In this document: in pieces, positions 42,826 to 54,125 of the stretch
How the letters are laid out: the number at the start of each line of letters is the position of its first letter
How positions within the stretch are numbered: the first letter of the stretch is position 1
NCBI GenBank assembly: GCA_030063045.1
Contig: JAQSEB010000034.1
Coordinates: 1,240,001-1,304,000, forward strand
Length of the DNA: 64,000 bases
From: Pratylenchus scribneri
Taxonomy: Eukaryota > Nematoda > Chromadorea > Rhabditida > Pratylenchidae
Reading direction: 5' to 3'
Translations under genes and position numbers: made by a program
Notes under the pieces: generated by a model
The model's database searches: none
What the model saw: the letters and a program-made list of their open reading frames with translations, nothing else
Told to the model about the DNA's origin: nothing

Positions 42826-43490
42826 TTTAAGGACCCGGTGGGTACCACCCCCATAAGTTCCTTCTGAATTGAATTGGTGGAAAAAAATTGTGCCAAAATT
42901 GTGAAAAAAACGAACGAATTGGTGAAAGTGGACGCATTGGACGGGCATAATGTGGCCGAGCGGAAATGGCACTACGATAGTCGCTGCTGGCCGGACTATA
43001 CTCCATCCTATCCAGGGAATAAGCAATAATTTGTTATTACCACTCCCAAAATCCCCGCTCTTCCCATGTAGGAGAGAAAAACAAAAATGTCAACTTATTA
43101 GCCACATTTGCTGGCCTATATGACCCACAGAGATTTGAGAATTGACTTTACATATTTTTGGAAAACCCTTATTATTCCATGGTGCCCTTTTTCCCGTCCC
43201 AAAATATCTTTCTTAAAGGCATCAAAAATTTTTATCAATGTTAATTAAAAAGTTTCACTTTTAAACCGGTTTTTTGCATATAAATTGAAACCCAAAACCA
43301 AAAATAATTTTGAGAGTTTTGCAATTTTCTGGAAAATTCCTTTGATATGGAATAATTTGAATGTACACAAAAAACATAGGCCAATTGTGGGCCCTAATCC
43401 CCAATTTCTCTCCAACTAAAAATGTATTGTAATAATCGGATTATGGCGCCAAATTCCACTCTCCCAGCAATAATGTGTAATTTCTGTGTC
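42826..43490. other. Intergenic 5' region of the intermediate filament gene
   Basis: Likely promoter of the filament gene, located behind the 3' end of the small Pro-rich gene on the same strand. No recognisable element. Confidence 0.35.
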
Positions 43491-44941
43491 TCACGTGTAT
43501 GCTGGCGAAGTTGTTGGTGGATAGATGTTTGAATAGGCCGAGGACCAAGATGGAACCCGGCTACGTTCCGACGGCGGGCCAACACCAAAATGTGTACTGT
43601 GCGGCGGTTTTGGCGGTGGAATTGGTGGAGGCGGTTTCCGCCTCGTCTGAACCGTGCTACTGGTTGTGGTGGTGTCTACCTGTTTTGTAAAAGAAATTTA
43701 ATTAAAAATTATTTTCGAAGGGAAAAGGGCGTAGATTGGAGGTAGGGACTAGGGATCTTTTCGTCATTTTAGTACTTGAATTATCTTTGGCCCATATCTC
43801 TGCGAGGCGATAACCAATTCTAGAAGGCGATATACCATTGGGAAGCCCAAAGTGCCTTCTAAAAAGTGGCCTATTTTAGATTATAAATTGAGGCTTTAAG
43901 AAAAAGCTTCACGTCTTTGAATATATAAACAACGCGAATTATCTGATTGGAAGAAAAAGCCGTTTATTTTTTAAATTTTTTTAACATTTCAAAGCAACTT
44001 TTTAAAGGAGATATAGTGCTTTCAAAAGGCCTATCGCCTTCTCGAATTGGCTGCTTCCTAATTGAATTATGGCCAAAAAATTTCTCAGATACTTAATAAA
44101 CGGTACTTAATTGGCATATTTCGATAGATTCTGAAGGCAAAAGGTACAGATCAAGGTGGGTTATTTTTGGGAGGATTTTGAGGCAGATGAGTTAGGGGAA
44201 TATGTGGAGGGGAGAGAGTTGAAGAGGGCAAACAAAACAACAATATGGAGGAAAGGGAGATTGTTGACTGGGTTGAGGGGAATTTTGGGATGCGCGCATT
44301 TATCGATGTAGCGGATTTTTTTTGTTGCGGGAATTTTGAGGGAAGACCAAAGGTATGGGGATTGGACCAACCGCCGGTGATGACAATTTCCCGACCCCAA
44401 ATTTCCTGCCAACTGTGCTTTTGTGTCACACAAATAATTTCCACTTTCCCCTCGATTTTTACTTAAAATGCCCCCCCCCCCCTCCAAATATGAATTCTCG
44501 AGGGAAATTTGCGAAGGATTATTCATCATTTCCCCCCCCCCCCCCCCCCCCCCCCATTCTTTTTGGTCTTCCCATTTCCAAATAAATGCGCTGATTGCTT
44601 TGTGCATTCTGCGGTTTTCCAACAATTGAATTGGCCCAAAGATTAAAAAGGAAAAAGGAGGAAAATTGCAGGGGAATAAAAATGAGGACAAAAGGAAGTA
44701 AAAAAGCAACAATTCAGAATTATTTTTGATACCAAAATGGAGACAAAAAGCCGATTCTCACATTCATCGATGACCTGTAGACTGGCAACAATGTTGAGGA
44801 CACTGGAGGCGGAATAGGCGATGAGCCTGGGCTGTGAATGATCATCGTATTGTCGCTGCTGTCCTCATCGCTGGTCACCCGTTGATGATTCTGCTGCTGG
44901 GCCGCCACATTTTTGTCGCGTTTCCTTTTGAACATTTCCAT
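43491..44941 (-). CDS. Small Pro-rich protein of unknown function
   Basis: Two exons (44941-44762, 43679-43491) join in phase to 122 residues. The first exon starts MEMFKRKRDKN and has an acidic/Ser stretch (VTSDEDSSDN). The second has a Thr run followed by a poly-Pro core (KPPPPIPPPKPP, an SH3- or EVH1-ligand-like sequence) and ends with SAYSNIYPPTTSPAYT. No domain is recognised. A possible alternative is that these are the last exons of the large gene upstream on the same strand (45567-51984): its last exon found ends at phase 0, but no phase-0 acceptor was found before 44941, so I keep them apart. The intron holds a family B element and two long C runs. Confidence 0.45.
43780..44090. repeat. 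Family B foldback element
   Basis: In the intron of the small Pro-rich gene. Confidence 0.7.
44471..44555. repeat. Two long homopolymer C runs
   Basis: Uninterrupted runs of 12 C (44471-44482) and 24 C (44532-44555). On the minus strand they are G runs and could form G-quadruplexes; run length is likely variable or hard to sequence. Confidence 0.8.
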
Positions 44942-45566
44942 TCCGGGAAAAATAGTGTTTTTTTTATGTTGCCGAAAAAATAAAATGACTGATTTTTATG
45001 TTGCTATTTGCAAAGAAGACGGTAATAAAATGGGCAAAGGCTGAAATGGACTGACTGAGTGAAGGAATGGCCAAAAAAATTTTTTTGTTAAATGGCGAAG
45101 GAAATTTTCTCTCTGGAATTCGGACTGGCCCAAATTCCCCTCTGTTGTTGACAGTCGGGCGCCGCCAATTTGATGCGCCCATAAAAATCATAAAAGTGGA
45201 TGATGGAATTTTGGGTGAATGGAGGGGCGGGAAATGTTGAGCCGATTGGAGAATGATTTGTTTGCTGAAAAGTGGCTAAATGGAAAGAAGGTAGGGACCA
45301 AAATGAGGGAGGGGAAGATGATTGGAATTGATAAGATTTTAGGAGGAGGGAATGAGGAGTAATTCGGGTGGTTTTTGTAAGAAATTACGAAAATTAGGCG
45401 ATGAGGGGACACAAACAAAACAGTGGCAAAATGGCATTGAACATGGGAAGGAAACGAAAATAAACGGAAGAAAGAAGGAGGGAATTCCTGATGAGGGAGT
45501 AAAAAACTTGTTCCCAACGATAATTAAAAGAATTGCCTCCAATCCGTACCCATTATGCCCTCTTAC
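44942..45566. other. Region between the small Pro-rich gene and the large unknown gene
   Basis: AT-rich sequence; the 3' end of the large gene should lie here or beyond, but no clear terminal exon was found. Confidence 0.3.
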
Positions 45567-48500
45567 CACTTCAACTTTTTCTTCAAAACTGGGCTCTTCT
45601 TCTTCCTCCAATAATGGTGGCAATTCACCGGACATTGACACTTTTGGGGCATGCCGAGGCGAGAGTACACCACTGCTGCTGGAGGAATCCTGTATAAAAT
45701 AGAGCAAATTTAAATGTTTAAATGATAAAAAAAGCAGCCCAAATTGTTACCGTTTATACTAACTTCAACGACTGAAACACTTTTGATTATTTTATTATCA
45801 AATTAAAGAGCAGAATGTTGGCTATCGAATAATATAAATTTTGGGGCAATTGTAAAACAGGCGGAATTATTTGGGGCAATTGTAAAACAGGCGGAATTAT
45901 TTGGGGCAATTGTAAAACAGGCGGAATTATTTGGGGCAATTGTAAAACAGGCGGAATTATTTGGGGCAATTGTAAAACAGGCGGAATTATTTGGGGCAAT
46001 TGTAAAACAGGCGGAATTATTTGGGGCAATTATAAAACAGGCGGAATTATGTTTGGGGCAATTGTAAAACAGGCGGAATTATTTGGGGCAATTGTAAAAC
46101 AGGCGGAATTATTTGGGGAAATTGTAAACAGGCGGAATTATTTGGGGCAATTGTAAAACAGGCGGAATTATTTGGGGAAATTGTAAACAGGCGGAATTAT
46201 TTGGGGCAATTGTAAAACAGGCGGAATTATTTGGGGAAATTGTAAACAGGCGGAATTATGTTTGGGGCAATTGTAAAACAGGCGGAATTATTTGGGGAAA
46301 TTGTAAACAGGCGGAATTTTTTTGGAAAACATGCGGATTTATTTATTATTAATTTATATAGGCGGAATTTTTGACTATACTCTGAGTATATAATATATAA
46401 AGAATAATTTGCCAACATCAATCTGCTCTTTAATTTAATTAAAATTAAAATAATTAAAATTAGTTTAGCCCTTGATGAATTTGACAAGAAATTGGGGCGT
46501 ATCCCTATATGTTTTACCAAATGCTCTCGCCAAATTGGGAATGCTGGCTCTTCCGCTGCCGTTGGCAACATTTCCACCTCTTCAGATTCGACTTCTTCCT
46601 CCATTTCTTCCTCGGTTGAAGGCAACCTTCGTACTGTGCCTTCATCAGAATCCACAATTCTTTCCAATTCCCCCTCTTCTTCTTCATCTCCTTCTACGCC
46701 TCCTTCTTTCCTTCGCCTCCTTTTCCTCACTTCCATATCAATTTCCTCCTCATATTGCAATTCACGGCGCAAATGCTCAAAAAGCCTTTTGCCCATATCC
46801 GAAGTGTCCAATTCCACATCATAATCCACAGGTGGCTCCACTGGCTTTGATTGGACTTCTTCCTCTACTTCTTCTTCCTTTCCTTCATCCTTTCTTCTTT
46901 CAATAATCATTTCCTCCGTCCTTTGTTCTGTGGCCACTTCTACTGGCATTGCAACTTCCATCATGGCCATTGGGGCTGAGGGAATAATTTGAATTTGTTC
47001 CTCCAATTTGGCCATCCTACTGCTAATTTTGGTTTGGTCGACTGATTGACTGGGAGGAGGAATAGATGGAATTCGGCTAATCACTTCCACCGTTTGATAA
47101 ACCTCTGCGGTGGTTGCCTTCATCATTTGCAATTGTTGACTTTGCTTTGGCCTTTCCTTTTTCTTCCTTTCCTCATTAGCAGCCGCCCTTTTCCTTGCTT
47201 CTTCCTCCTCCGCTTCCCTCAATTTTTGGGCCTCATTAAACCGTTGCCTTTCCTCCCGAATTCTTTGCTCTTCTTCAATCCTCCTCCTTTCAATTTCCTC
47301 CTCCCTTTCCCTTCTTTGCCTTTCTTCCTCCACCCTTTTCAATTCCTCATCCGATGGCATTTCTTCACTCTTCGCCTCCCTTTTTCGATGTTCCATGAAT
47401 TCCTCCCTGGCAAAATATTTGATTGTTGTTTCCATTGTTGGCTCCATCGGTGCTTTCGGTAATTCCACCTTTTCTTTAGGCCTTTTTGGCAACACAATTG
47501 CCGGACTCAATGGCACTGTTGGCATTGGCATTTCTTCTTTATTTACAGCTGATTGGTTAATTGAGGCCGCCTGCCTTTGTAGCTCTTCCACCTCTCTTTT
47601 GTACGTGGCAAAGTCGATTAGCCTCGGCTTTTGAATTTCATGCCCTCCAAATTTTGTTGGCACCGGTCCAGGCTCACGCCGAATTTGAGGAGGCGATCCA
47701 AATGGTTGAGGAGCAATTGTTGGCGGCGGTGCCGTTTTCGGCGGTTTGGCAATTCTGGTGAATTCCTCTCGGGAATGTTCCTCCAATCGCACAATTTCCC
47801 CTCCTCCAATCCTCCTCTGTTTTGTTGGATCATCATAGCGGGTATAGAGATGGGCATCCATGGCTTGATCGGCCGCATGCTTGTACCGTGGCAAACCCTT
47901 CCCTTGAACCACTGGAATTTGTTTAGGAGGCATCGATTTTGGTGCAATTATTGTCCTTTCGGTGGGAATTGAGCCAGATTTGCTGGCACGGCCAAATGTA
48001 GTCACTGATTTTTCACTCCGTAATTCGCAAGTTGTTTTTTGGAACACCGTTTTGGATTTGCCCTTCCCTCTTTGTTCCAGCATTGAGGATTGTTCGCTGC
48101 TTTCGAATGAACGACTTTGGCGATGGCTTAACATGGGAAGGCCAGTGGAAGGATGGATTGGCGGCGGTTGAGCCGGCATTTTTGGTGGTGGACTTCTGAA
48201 AATGTAACTGAATGGATTTGCCCCGAAATCCTAAAATTCAAAGAGAAAAATATAAAATTCTTGGAAAAAATAATTCCATCTTTGAAGGGGAATTGAAATC
48301 GCAACTACAAAAATGAGAAAAGAGTGATAAACCACTAAGCCACCGTTGCAACTACATCCATTGCAATCTTTTTTTCCTATGAAGTAAAAGTAAGATTTGA
48401 GAAATTTTAAATGGCCATAATTTCTTAAACAAGAACCTTCAGCCAGCAGAAAAAAATTACGATTTAGGTGGAGGCTTCCTGTGGACTAAAAATAGGCAAA

Positions 48501-51500
48501 GTTTCATCGAAAGTGGCCACATTACGGTGAATAGACTTCCAAATTCTCTTGCAAAATCTTAATCTTTTAGCCTAAATTTTTCCCCCTTGGGATTTTGAGT
48601 TGATCCAGCGCGAATGTGAGGCCTTATTTTTTTAATTGAAAAATGGCGGCGAATCAAGTGGTAGAAATTGGCGGAAGAGGAAGAGGAGGAATTCATCATG
48701 AAGGGAGGGGGAAGGAAGGATGAGTTGTCCCTCTCAACAAAACGATGAAAAAGAGGATGGGAAGGGGGAGAGGAGGTTGGTTTTCCATTCAAGTGCTTTC
48801 CCCGCATTCTTCCTTTTTTACCTTCGGGGGCTGTCGGCTGCCATCGATGTTCCCTTCTCCTCCCCTCGCCGTTTTTGTTGCTGTTGGGACATTTCCCTTC
48901 CTCCATTGCTGCCAGTCGGCCTATGAATATTGCTGCCAGCCGTGCTCATTCTCAATGGTTGTTGCTGTTGTTGTGCCATCGGTGGCGCACGCATTTTTGG
49001 CTGCTGTTGGTCGCTGATCTGCTTTTCCGCTTTGTCGCTTTTCGTCAAATCCCTTCCCTTTTATGCCTCACCTGGACTTGTTCCCCCGCACGTTGAAAGG
49101 CCCAATCGGCCTGTGGCCGGCTGACAGTGTAGGGCAATTTTGTCCCTTTGTCCATTGGACCGCCCAAATGGACATGCACACTGCCCGATGCTGGGAATGT
49201 TGTCACTAATTCGCCCTCCCTTTTGGTGTGCAACTTTGAGGCAATTTGTGGCGAAAAACGGTCCACAAATGGTTCATCAAATGAAGAGCGGGTATAGGTG
49301 AGGGAAACCTGCAAAAAAAGTCAAAGGGGATTTTCATTTTTTCAATCAATTTTTCCGTAGGAAAAATTGAATACCGAAGAATACAGATTCATATTTGGAT
49401 TTTTCTTTTGTCTATATCTCGGCGAGGCGGTACTCAATCGAGAAGGCGATATAACTTTTGTTGGAAGCTCAAAGTGTACACTATAATTTGGCCAATTTTA
49501 AATTTTATAAAATCAATCTTTTAAAAAGTTACATAGCTTTGAATGTAATAAACCTTAATTTTCTGATTAAGTGAGGAAAGCTGCCTATTTTATAAATTGT
49601 TTTAAGATTTCCAAAAATTATTTAAAAGCCACTTTTTAGAGGACATTTAGAACATTCGATTGGAATTCGACTCCCAAAATTGGCTGCTTCCTTATTGAGC
49701 TACGGCCAAAAATAACTTAATCCTATGTTTCTGAGGGACCTCATGAACGCTGATCAACGATCCGCCACTGGCCATTGGGGATGCACTGCTCCCACTTGTG
49801 TTTGTGTGATGCATCATTTGGCCACTCATTGCACTGCTCGGCTTCTCGAATGGGACCAGAGAATTTTTTGGATGGGCCGAGATGGCAACGAATGGCGGTG
49901 AGGAGAGGACCCGCCGATGTTCGATCATATCCGAGCCAAGTTGGCGGCCTTTGGGCGAAGCCAAAGAGGATTGGGAAAGCCTATCCGTTGTACTCAACAG
50001 TTTGCCGAATTCATCGCGATCTGCAAGGATGGGATGGGAAAATGTGAAGGAAAAGCCCCTTTTGGGAATGGTATTCGGAAAGAAATTTGGGAAGGAAAAA
50101 CGGAAAGTGGGGAGGCGAAAAGCAGATAATCCGTTGATCGCCTCCATTTCCTCCCTTTTTTCCTAAATTTTGCCGCAAAGCCTCCCTCCACTATTGCCTC
50201 ACTTCACCCCCATGCCGCATTAAAATCGAGGGCGCGGCTCGTAATAATGGAGGAGCGAAAGAGGACAGTGGATGAACATTATTAGAGGGAGGGAAAGGGG
50301 GCTGGCTGCTGGCGGCGATTGCAGCCAGCCGATTTGAGGGAGAATATGGGCGAAATTTGTGGTGGAAATTGAGTGGATGGGAAGGGGTCGAGGGCAAACA
50401 ATCGAATGGACCGTTAGGGATGGATGGACGGGAATTTGGTTAGGGGAATTGTGCGACGGGCGAGCCAAATAAAAGAATTATATTTTGTAATATTGGCCAA
50501 AGAATGCTAGGGAATTCTTTTGTAAGTTGCCCAAATTTTCGAAAAGACATTTGCTGATAATGAGTACAGTCAAATGAGTTTTTTTTTGTGCCTTTTTTGG
50601 CCATAGTTTAATAAAAAAGTAACCAATTCAAAAGGCGAATATAATTTGAAAGCTTTGAATGTCCTCTAAAAAGTGGCCATTATAATTTTTAAAAATTTGA
50701 ATTATTTTGCAAAATAATAGATTTTATCTCACTCAATCAGAAAATTTCTGTTTATTTTACAAAAATATGTAATTTTAAATCCAATATTTCAGAAAAATTT
50801 TGCCTTCCCAGATTGCTTATTGGCTCGTTGGGTTATGACTAAAAGAATGGACTGATTTGAATTGCTTTTTAATTTGAACCCAATGATTAATGCCTGATGA
50901 GGGAGCATTTGGCGCTTCTCTAACAATTGAAAAGATAGGCGCCTTTCTCTTTCCGATACAGTAGAAAAAGGAGAAAGGGAATTGATTGATGCCTGAGGGC
51001 GAATTAAATGCTTTTTGATAAAAAGGAACAAGGAAGATGCCTCCCTTTGCGATACAGTAGGATAAGAAGAAAAGAGATTGGCGATTCCCAAGGCATATTA
51101 ATCAGTTCAATTTCCTGTATTTTTAGCCCATATCTCAGTCAGTGAGGCAATAGCCAATTCGAGAAGACGATATACCATTGGAAAGCACAAAGTGTTCTCT
51201 ATAATTTGGCCAATTTTATATTTTATGAATTTTAAGCCTCAAAAAAGTAATATGGCTCGAAATTTTTTAATTAATTTGTAGAAAAGTTATTTATTTTAAA
51301 AATGTTTTAATTTTCTAAAAAAAATAGTAATGCCACTTTTTAGATGACACTTTGAGCTTTTGAATGGCATATCGCCCTCCCGAATTTATCATTGCCTCGC
51401 TGATGAGCTATTGGCCAAAAACCGATGCATAGTTACTCAATCGGCGTTAATTCAATTATTCCCCTCTTCACCTGAATGCCGAGAATGGACCACGCGTCGA

Positions 51501-51984
51501 TGTTGCGGATAGTCTTCGGGCTTTATGCTGGCAAATGTGTGCGCCGCCGTGATTTCCCTGCTCTGTAATGGGAATAAGCAAAATAAATATTTTAGAAAAT
51601 GTGATGCCCTTTGTTCCTCTTATTGCCATTTTCGCTCGTTCTTACAACCTGTTTTACTCCCACACGGCAGTATTTTGCCCATAAATTTATGGGAGGATTG
51701 TCCATCCATCTTTCCTAGTCAAACTTGTTTACAACTTTTCCTCTTGTGCCCATTTATTGCCAACTGCGCAATCCCTTTCCCCTCCCTTTTAGGTTGGCCA
51801 TTCCTCCCCTTCCCTCCTCATTTTCACTCACAGGATCCTTTTCGTCCCGGAATGTGAGCAGCAAAGTGCACAGCTGGTCCTTCAATTCGCGCATTTTCAG
51901 CCCTTCAAATATTTCTTGGTAATTTTCGATGGGGGCTTCAAAGGAAGGGGAAGGGGATGCCATTTTAAGGAGAGGAGGGGGCAA
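45567..51984 (-). CDS. Large disordered/coiled-coil protein of unknown function (3' end not located)
   Basis: Seven exons (51984-51832, 51562-51472, 50020-49740, 49308-49072, 49021-48822, 48195-46518, 45689-45567) join in phase to 921 residues without a stop. The N-terminus is helical (NYQEIFEGLKMRELKDQLC), followed by Ser/Pro- and Gln-rich segments. Exon 6 alone encodes 559 residues: a region with RYDDPTKQRRIGGGEIVRLEEHSREEF, then a single-helix-like Glu/Arg block at about residues 595-670, and acidic patches after it. Such composition suggests a cytoskeletal linker or scaffold, but no domain is recognised. Start could be the first Met or the Met eight codons later. A long frame continuing past 46518 into the minisatellite is not coding in my view because of the donor at 46517. 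Confidence 0.6.
45745..46485. repeat. Family C element split by a 30-bp minisatellite
   Basis: The left arm (CAAATTAAAGAGCAGAATG, GGCTATCGAATAATATAAAT) and the right end (ATCTGCTCTTTAATTT, TTTAGCCCTTGATGA) are separated by the tandem array at 45842-46320. In intron 6 of the large unknown gene. Confidence 0.8.
45842..46320. repeat. 30-bp minisatellite, locus 1
   Basis: About 16 tandem units of GGCGGAATTATTTGGGGCAA followed by a 10-bp remainder (TTGTAAAACA). The first units are identical; those after 46030 show 1-2 bp changes (GGGGAAATTG, ATGTTTGGGG). Confidence 0.92.
48285..48370 (-). repeat. tRNA-derived (SINE-like) segment
   Basis: Minus strand has a box A-like GGTGGCTTAGTGGTTTATCA and, about 35 nt on, a box B-like GCGATTTCAATTCC. 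No complete cloverleaf. In intron 5 of the large unknown gene. Confidence 0.45.
49405..49725. repeat. Family B foldback element
   Basis: In intron 3 of the large unknown gene. Confidence 0.75.
50595..50850. repeat. Family B element, shortened
   Basis: The centre and part of the right arm are deleted; in intron 2 of the large unknown gene. Confidence 0.65.
51120..51430. repeat. Family B foldback element
   Basis: Complete copy in intron 2 of the large unknown gene, ending about 40 bp before exon 2. Confidence 0.75.
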
Positions 51985-54125
51985 TAAAATTTGAGGGTCG
52001 TGGAATTTGCGTGGGATGAATTGGCCAAAATGGCAAGGGAATGGGGTTTGGGGAATGTTGGTTTTGTGGATGGATGCTGATAAGCCAAAATTGGGTAATT
52101 GGAGTGTGGAGGCGGGGGAAAGGTGGAGGCCAAACCGCCGATCGGCAGCCGCTAAATGGTGCTAGAAAAAGGAAGGCAAGGCATCGACTCATCATTAGAT
52201 GGGGCCAAATGGCCAAATCATCGGTTGATGAAAAAGTAATTGGTGAATTTAAATGAAATATAATTTGTGGTATTCCTTATCAAATTTGTATAATAATTTG
52301 GTGAATGCTTGGAAGGGAGTATAAGATGAAAATACGTTGCAAAAATATGAACAAAAAAAGTTGGCCAAAATGCTCCTTTTTTCAATAAAATTTTCCTCAA
52401 TTTCATTCAATAACAAAAAAGGATCGTAATCGAAAGGGGAGGGGGAATGTAGGCCAATCGGCCAATGTACATTTTTTGCCAATTTCCCAATGCAAATTGA
52501 TGAGGCCCCATTCCATTCTATCCATTGGTTGAATTCCTTTTTCCCAAAACTCTTTTTTTTCCAAGTCATAATTTTGGCCTGGAAAAATTTTATGGAGGTA
52601 TTCAATGACGAGAATCTGACGAGGAGGATTAATGGATTGGGTAGGGGGATTAGGCCCATCAATGGATGGAAATATGTAGAAAAGGGGACAAAAATGAATT
52701 GGAATTGTTGGTCCAATTCCCCATTGTACTAAAAATTGTTTTGGTCGGCGGCGATTTTTTGTTTTCATTTTTACACAACAAAAAAACATGCAAATCTTCT
52801 CCCTCTATTCTTCTCCATAATTTCATTGTATTTTCCACACCTAAATATTCATTTATTGAGGGACTTTCCTACAAAATTAGCCACAATTTTCCTTATTTAT
52901 CCATGCGTTGATTCAATCCAAAATTCCAAAGGAGAAAAATTAAAGTAATGCATATACAAAATATTAATTTAATAGAAGGCGGAATTAAAAGGAGTAATTG
53001 TAAAACAGGCGGAATTATTTGGGGCAATTGTAAAATAGGCGGAATTATTTGGGCAATTGTAAAGCAGGCGGAATTATTTAGGGCAATTGTAAAAAAGGCG
53101 GAATTATTTAGGGCAATTGTAGAACAGGCGGAATTATTTGGGGCAATTGTAAAACAGGCGGAATTATTTGGGGCAATTGTAAAACAGGCGGAATTATTTG
53201 GGGCAATTGTAAAACAGGCGGAATTATTTGGGGCAATTGTAAAACAGGCGGAATTATTTGGGGCAATTGTAAAACAGGCGGAATTATTTGGGGCAATTGT
53301 AAAACAGGCGGAATTATTTGGGGCAATTGTAAAACAGGCGGAATTATTTGGGGCAATTGTAAAACAGGCGGAATTATTTGGGGCAATTGTAAAACAGGCG
53401 GAATTATTTGGGGCAATTGTAAAACAGGCGGAATTATTTGGGGCAATTGTAAAACAGGCGGAATTATTTGGGGCAATTGTAAAACAGGCGGAATTATTTG
53501 GGGCAATTGTAAAACAGGCGGAATTATTTACTTACTTAATATACACATCCTCCAAGATTTTAAGCCTTAAAACTTATTTAGTTAAATTTTTCTCCCTTGG
53601 GTTTTGTGATTTTGGATTGAACCCAAATTATGCACATTTTCCAAAGTCCAATCAATTTTTCTCATTCCATTTCCAAAGATAATTTTCCCTTGAGCAAAAT
53701 AGATAAGGATGATAATTTCGATTCCAAATTTCAAATTTTATTTTATGAATTTTACTGAAAATTTCCAATTTTTGTGATTTATGAATATATTTTTCCACTC
53801 ATTTTACCGATGAACTTTGTGCTCTTCCCAATGAAAAATATAATAGAGGAGGACGGACACTGCCCCCTCCCCCAAAATTGATTGCCTTTCTACCCCAAAA
53901 CATTTCACCCTCGTGCCCCATTTTATTTGGATGTATTATTTGCTGCAGAAAACGTAAACAACCACCCCAAAATTCCCGATGTCGTTCCTTTGAGAAGACC
54001 TCCTTCCCCATTTTTGGGTTAAAATATTATTATTCTACTTGGTCCGCCATTCATTTATTCATTTCCATTTATTCTTCCATTTTACCATCCAAAGATCATC
54101 CTCTTCCCGTCCCTTTCAGCGAAAA
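51985..54125. other. Divergent intergenic region
   Basis: Between the large unknown gene (-) and fructose-bisphosphatase (+). It contains the second 30-bp minisatellite (52976-53530) and otherwise AT-rich sequence without a supported gene. Confidence 0.45.
52976..53530. repeat. 30-bp minisatellite, locus 2
   Basis: About 18 units with the same consensus as locus 1. The units from about 53130 on are identical; the first five are diverged. In frame it reads as a 10-residue repeat (AELFGAIVKQ), but this is a by-product of a stop-free 30-bp unit. Confidence 0.92.

Noticed and set aside
45787..46029. Regular 30-bp repeats resembling a CRISPR array or a repeat protein
   Set aside because: Units are directly adjacent without unique spacers, and the host is a nematode; the open frame is a by-product of a stop-free 30-bp unit.
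46227..46517. C-terminal part of the long minus-strand frame that extends into the minisatellite
   Set aside because: A good donor (TTG/GTAAAAC) at 46517 ends the exon, and the next exon at 45689 continues in phase; the rest is intron and repeat.
52948..53682. 244-codon open frame of AELFGAIVKQ-type repeats
   Set aside because: It is wholly the minisatellite plus flanks; both strands are open and there is no supporting exon structure.
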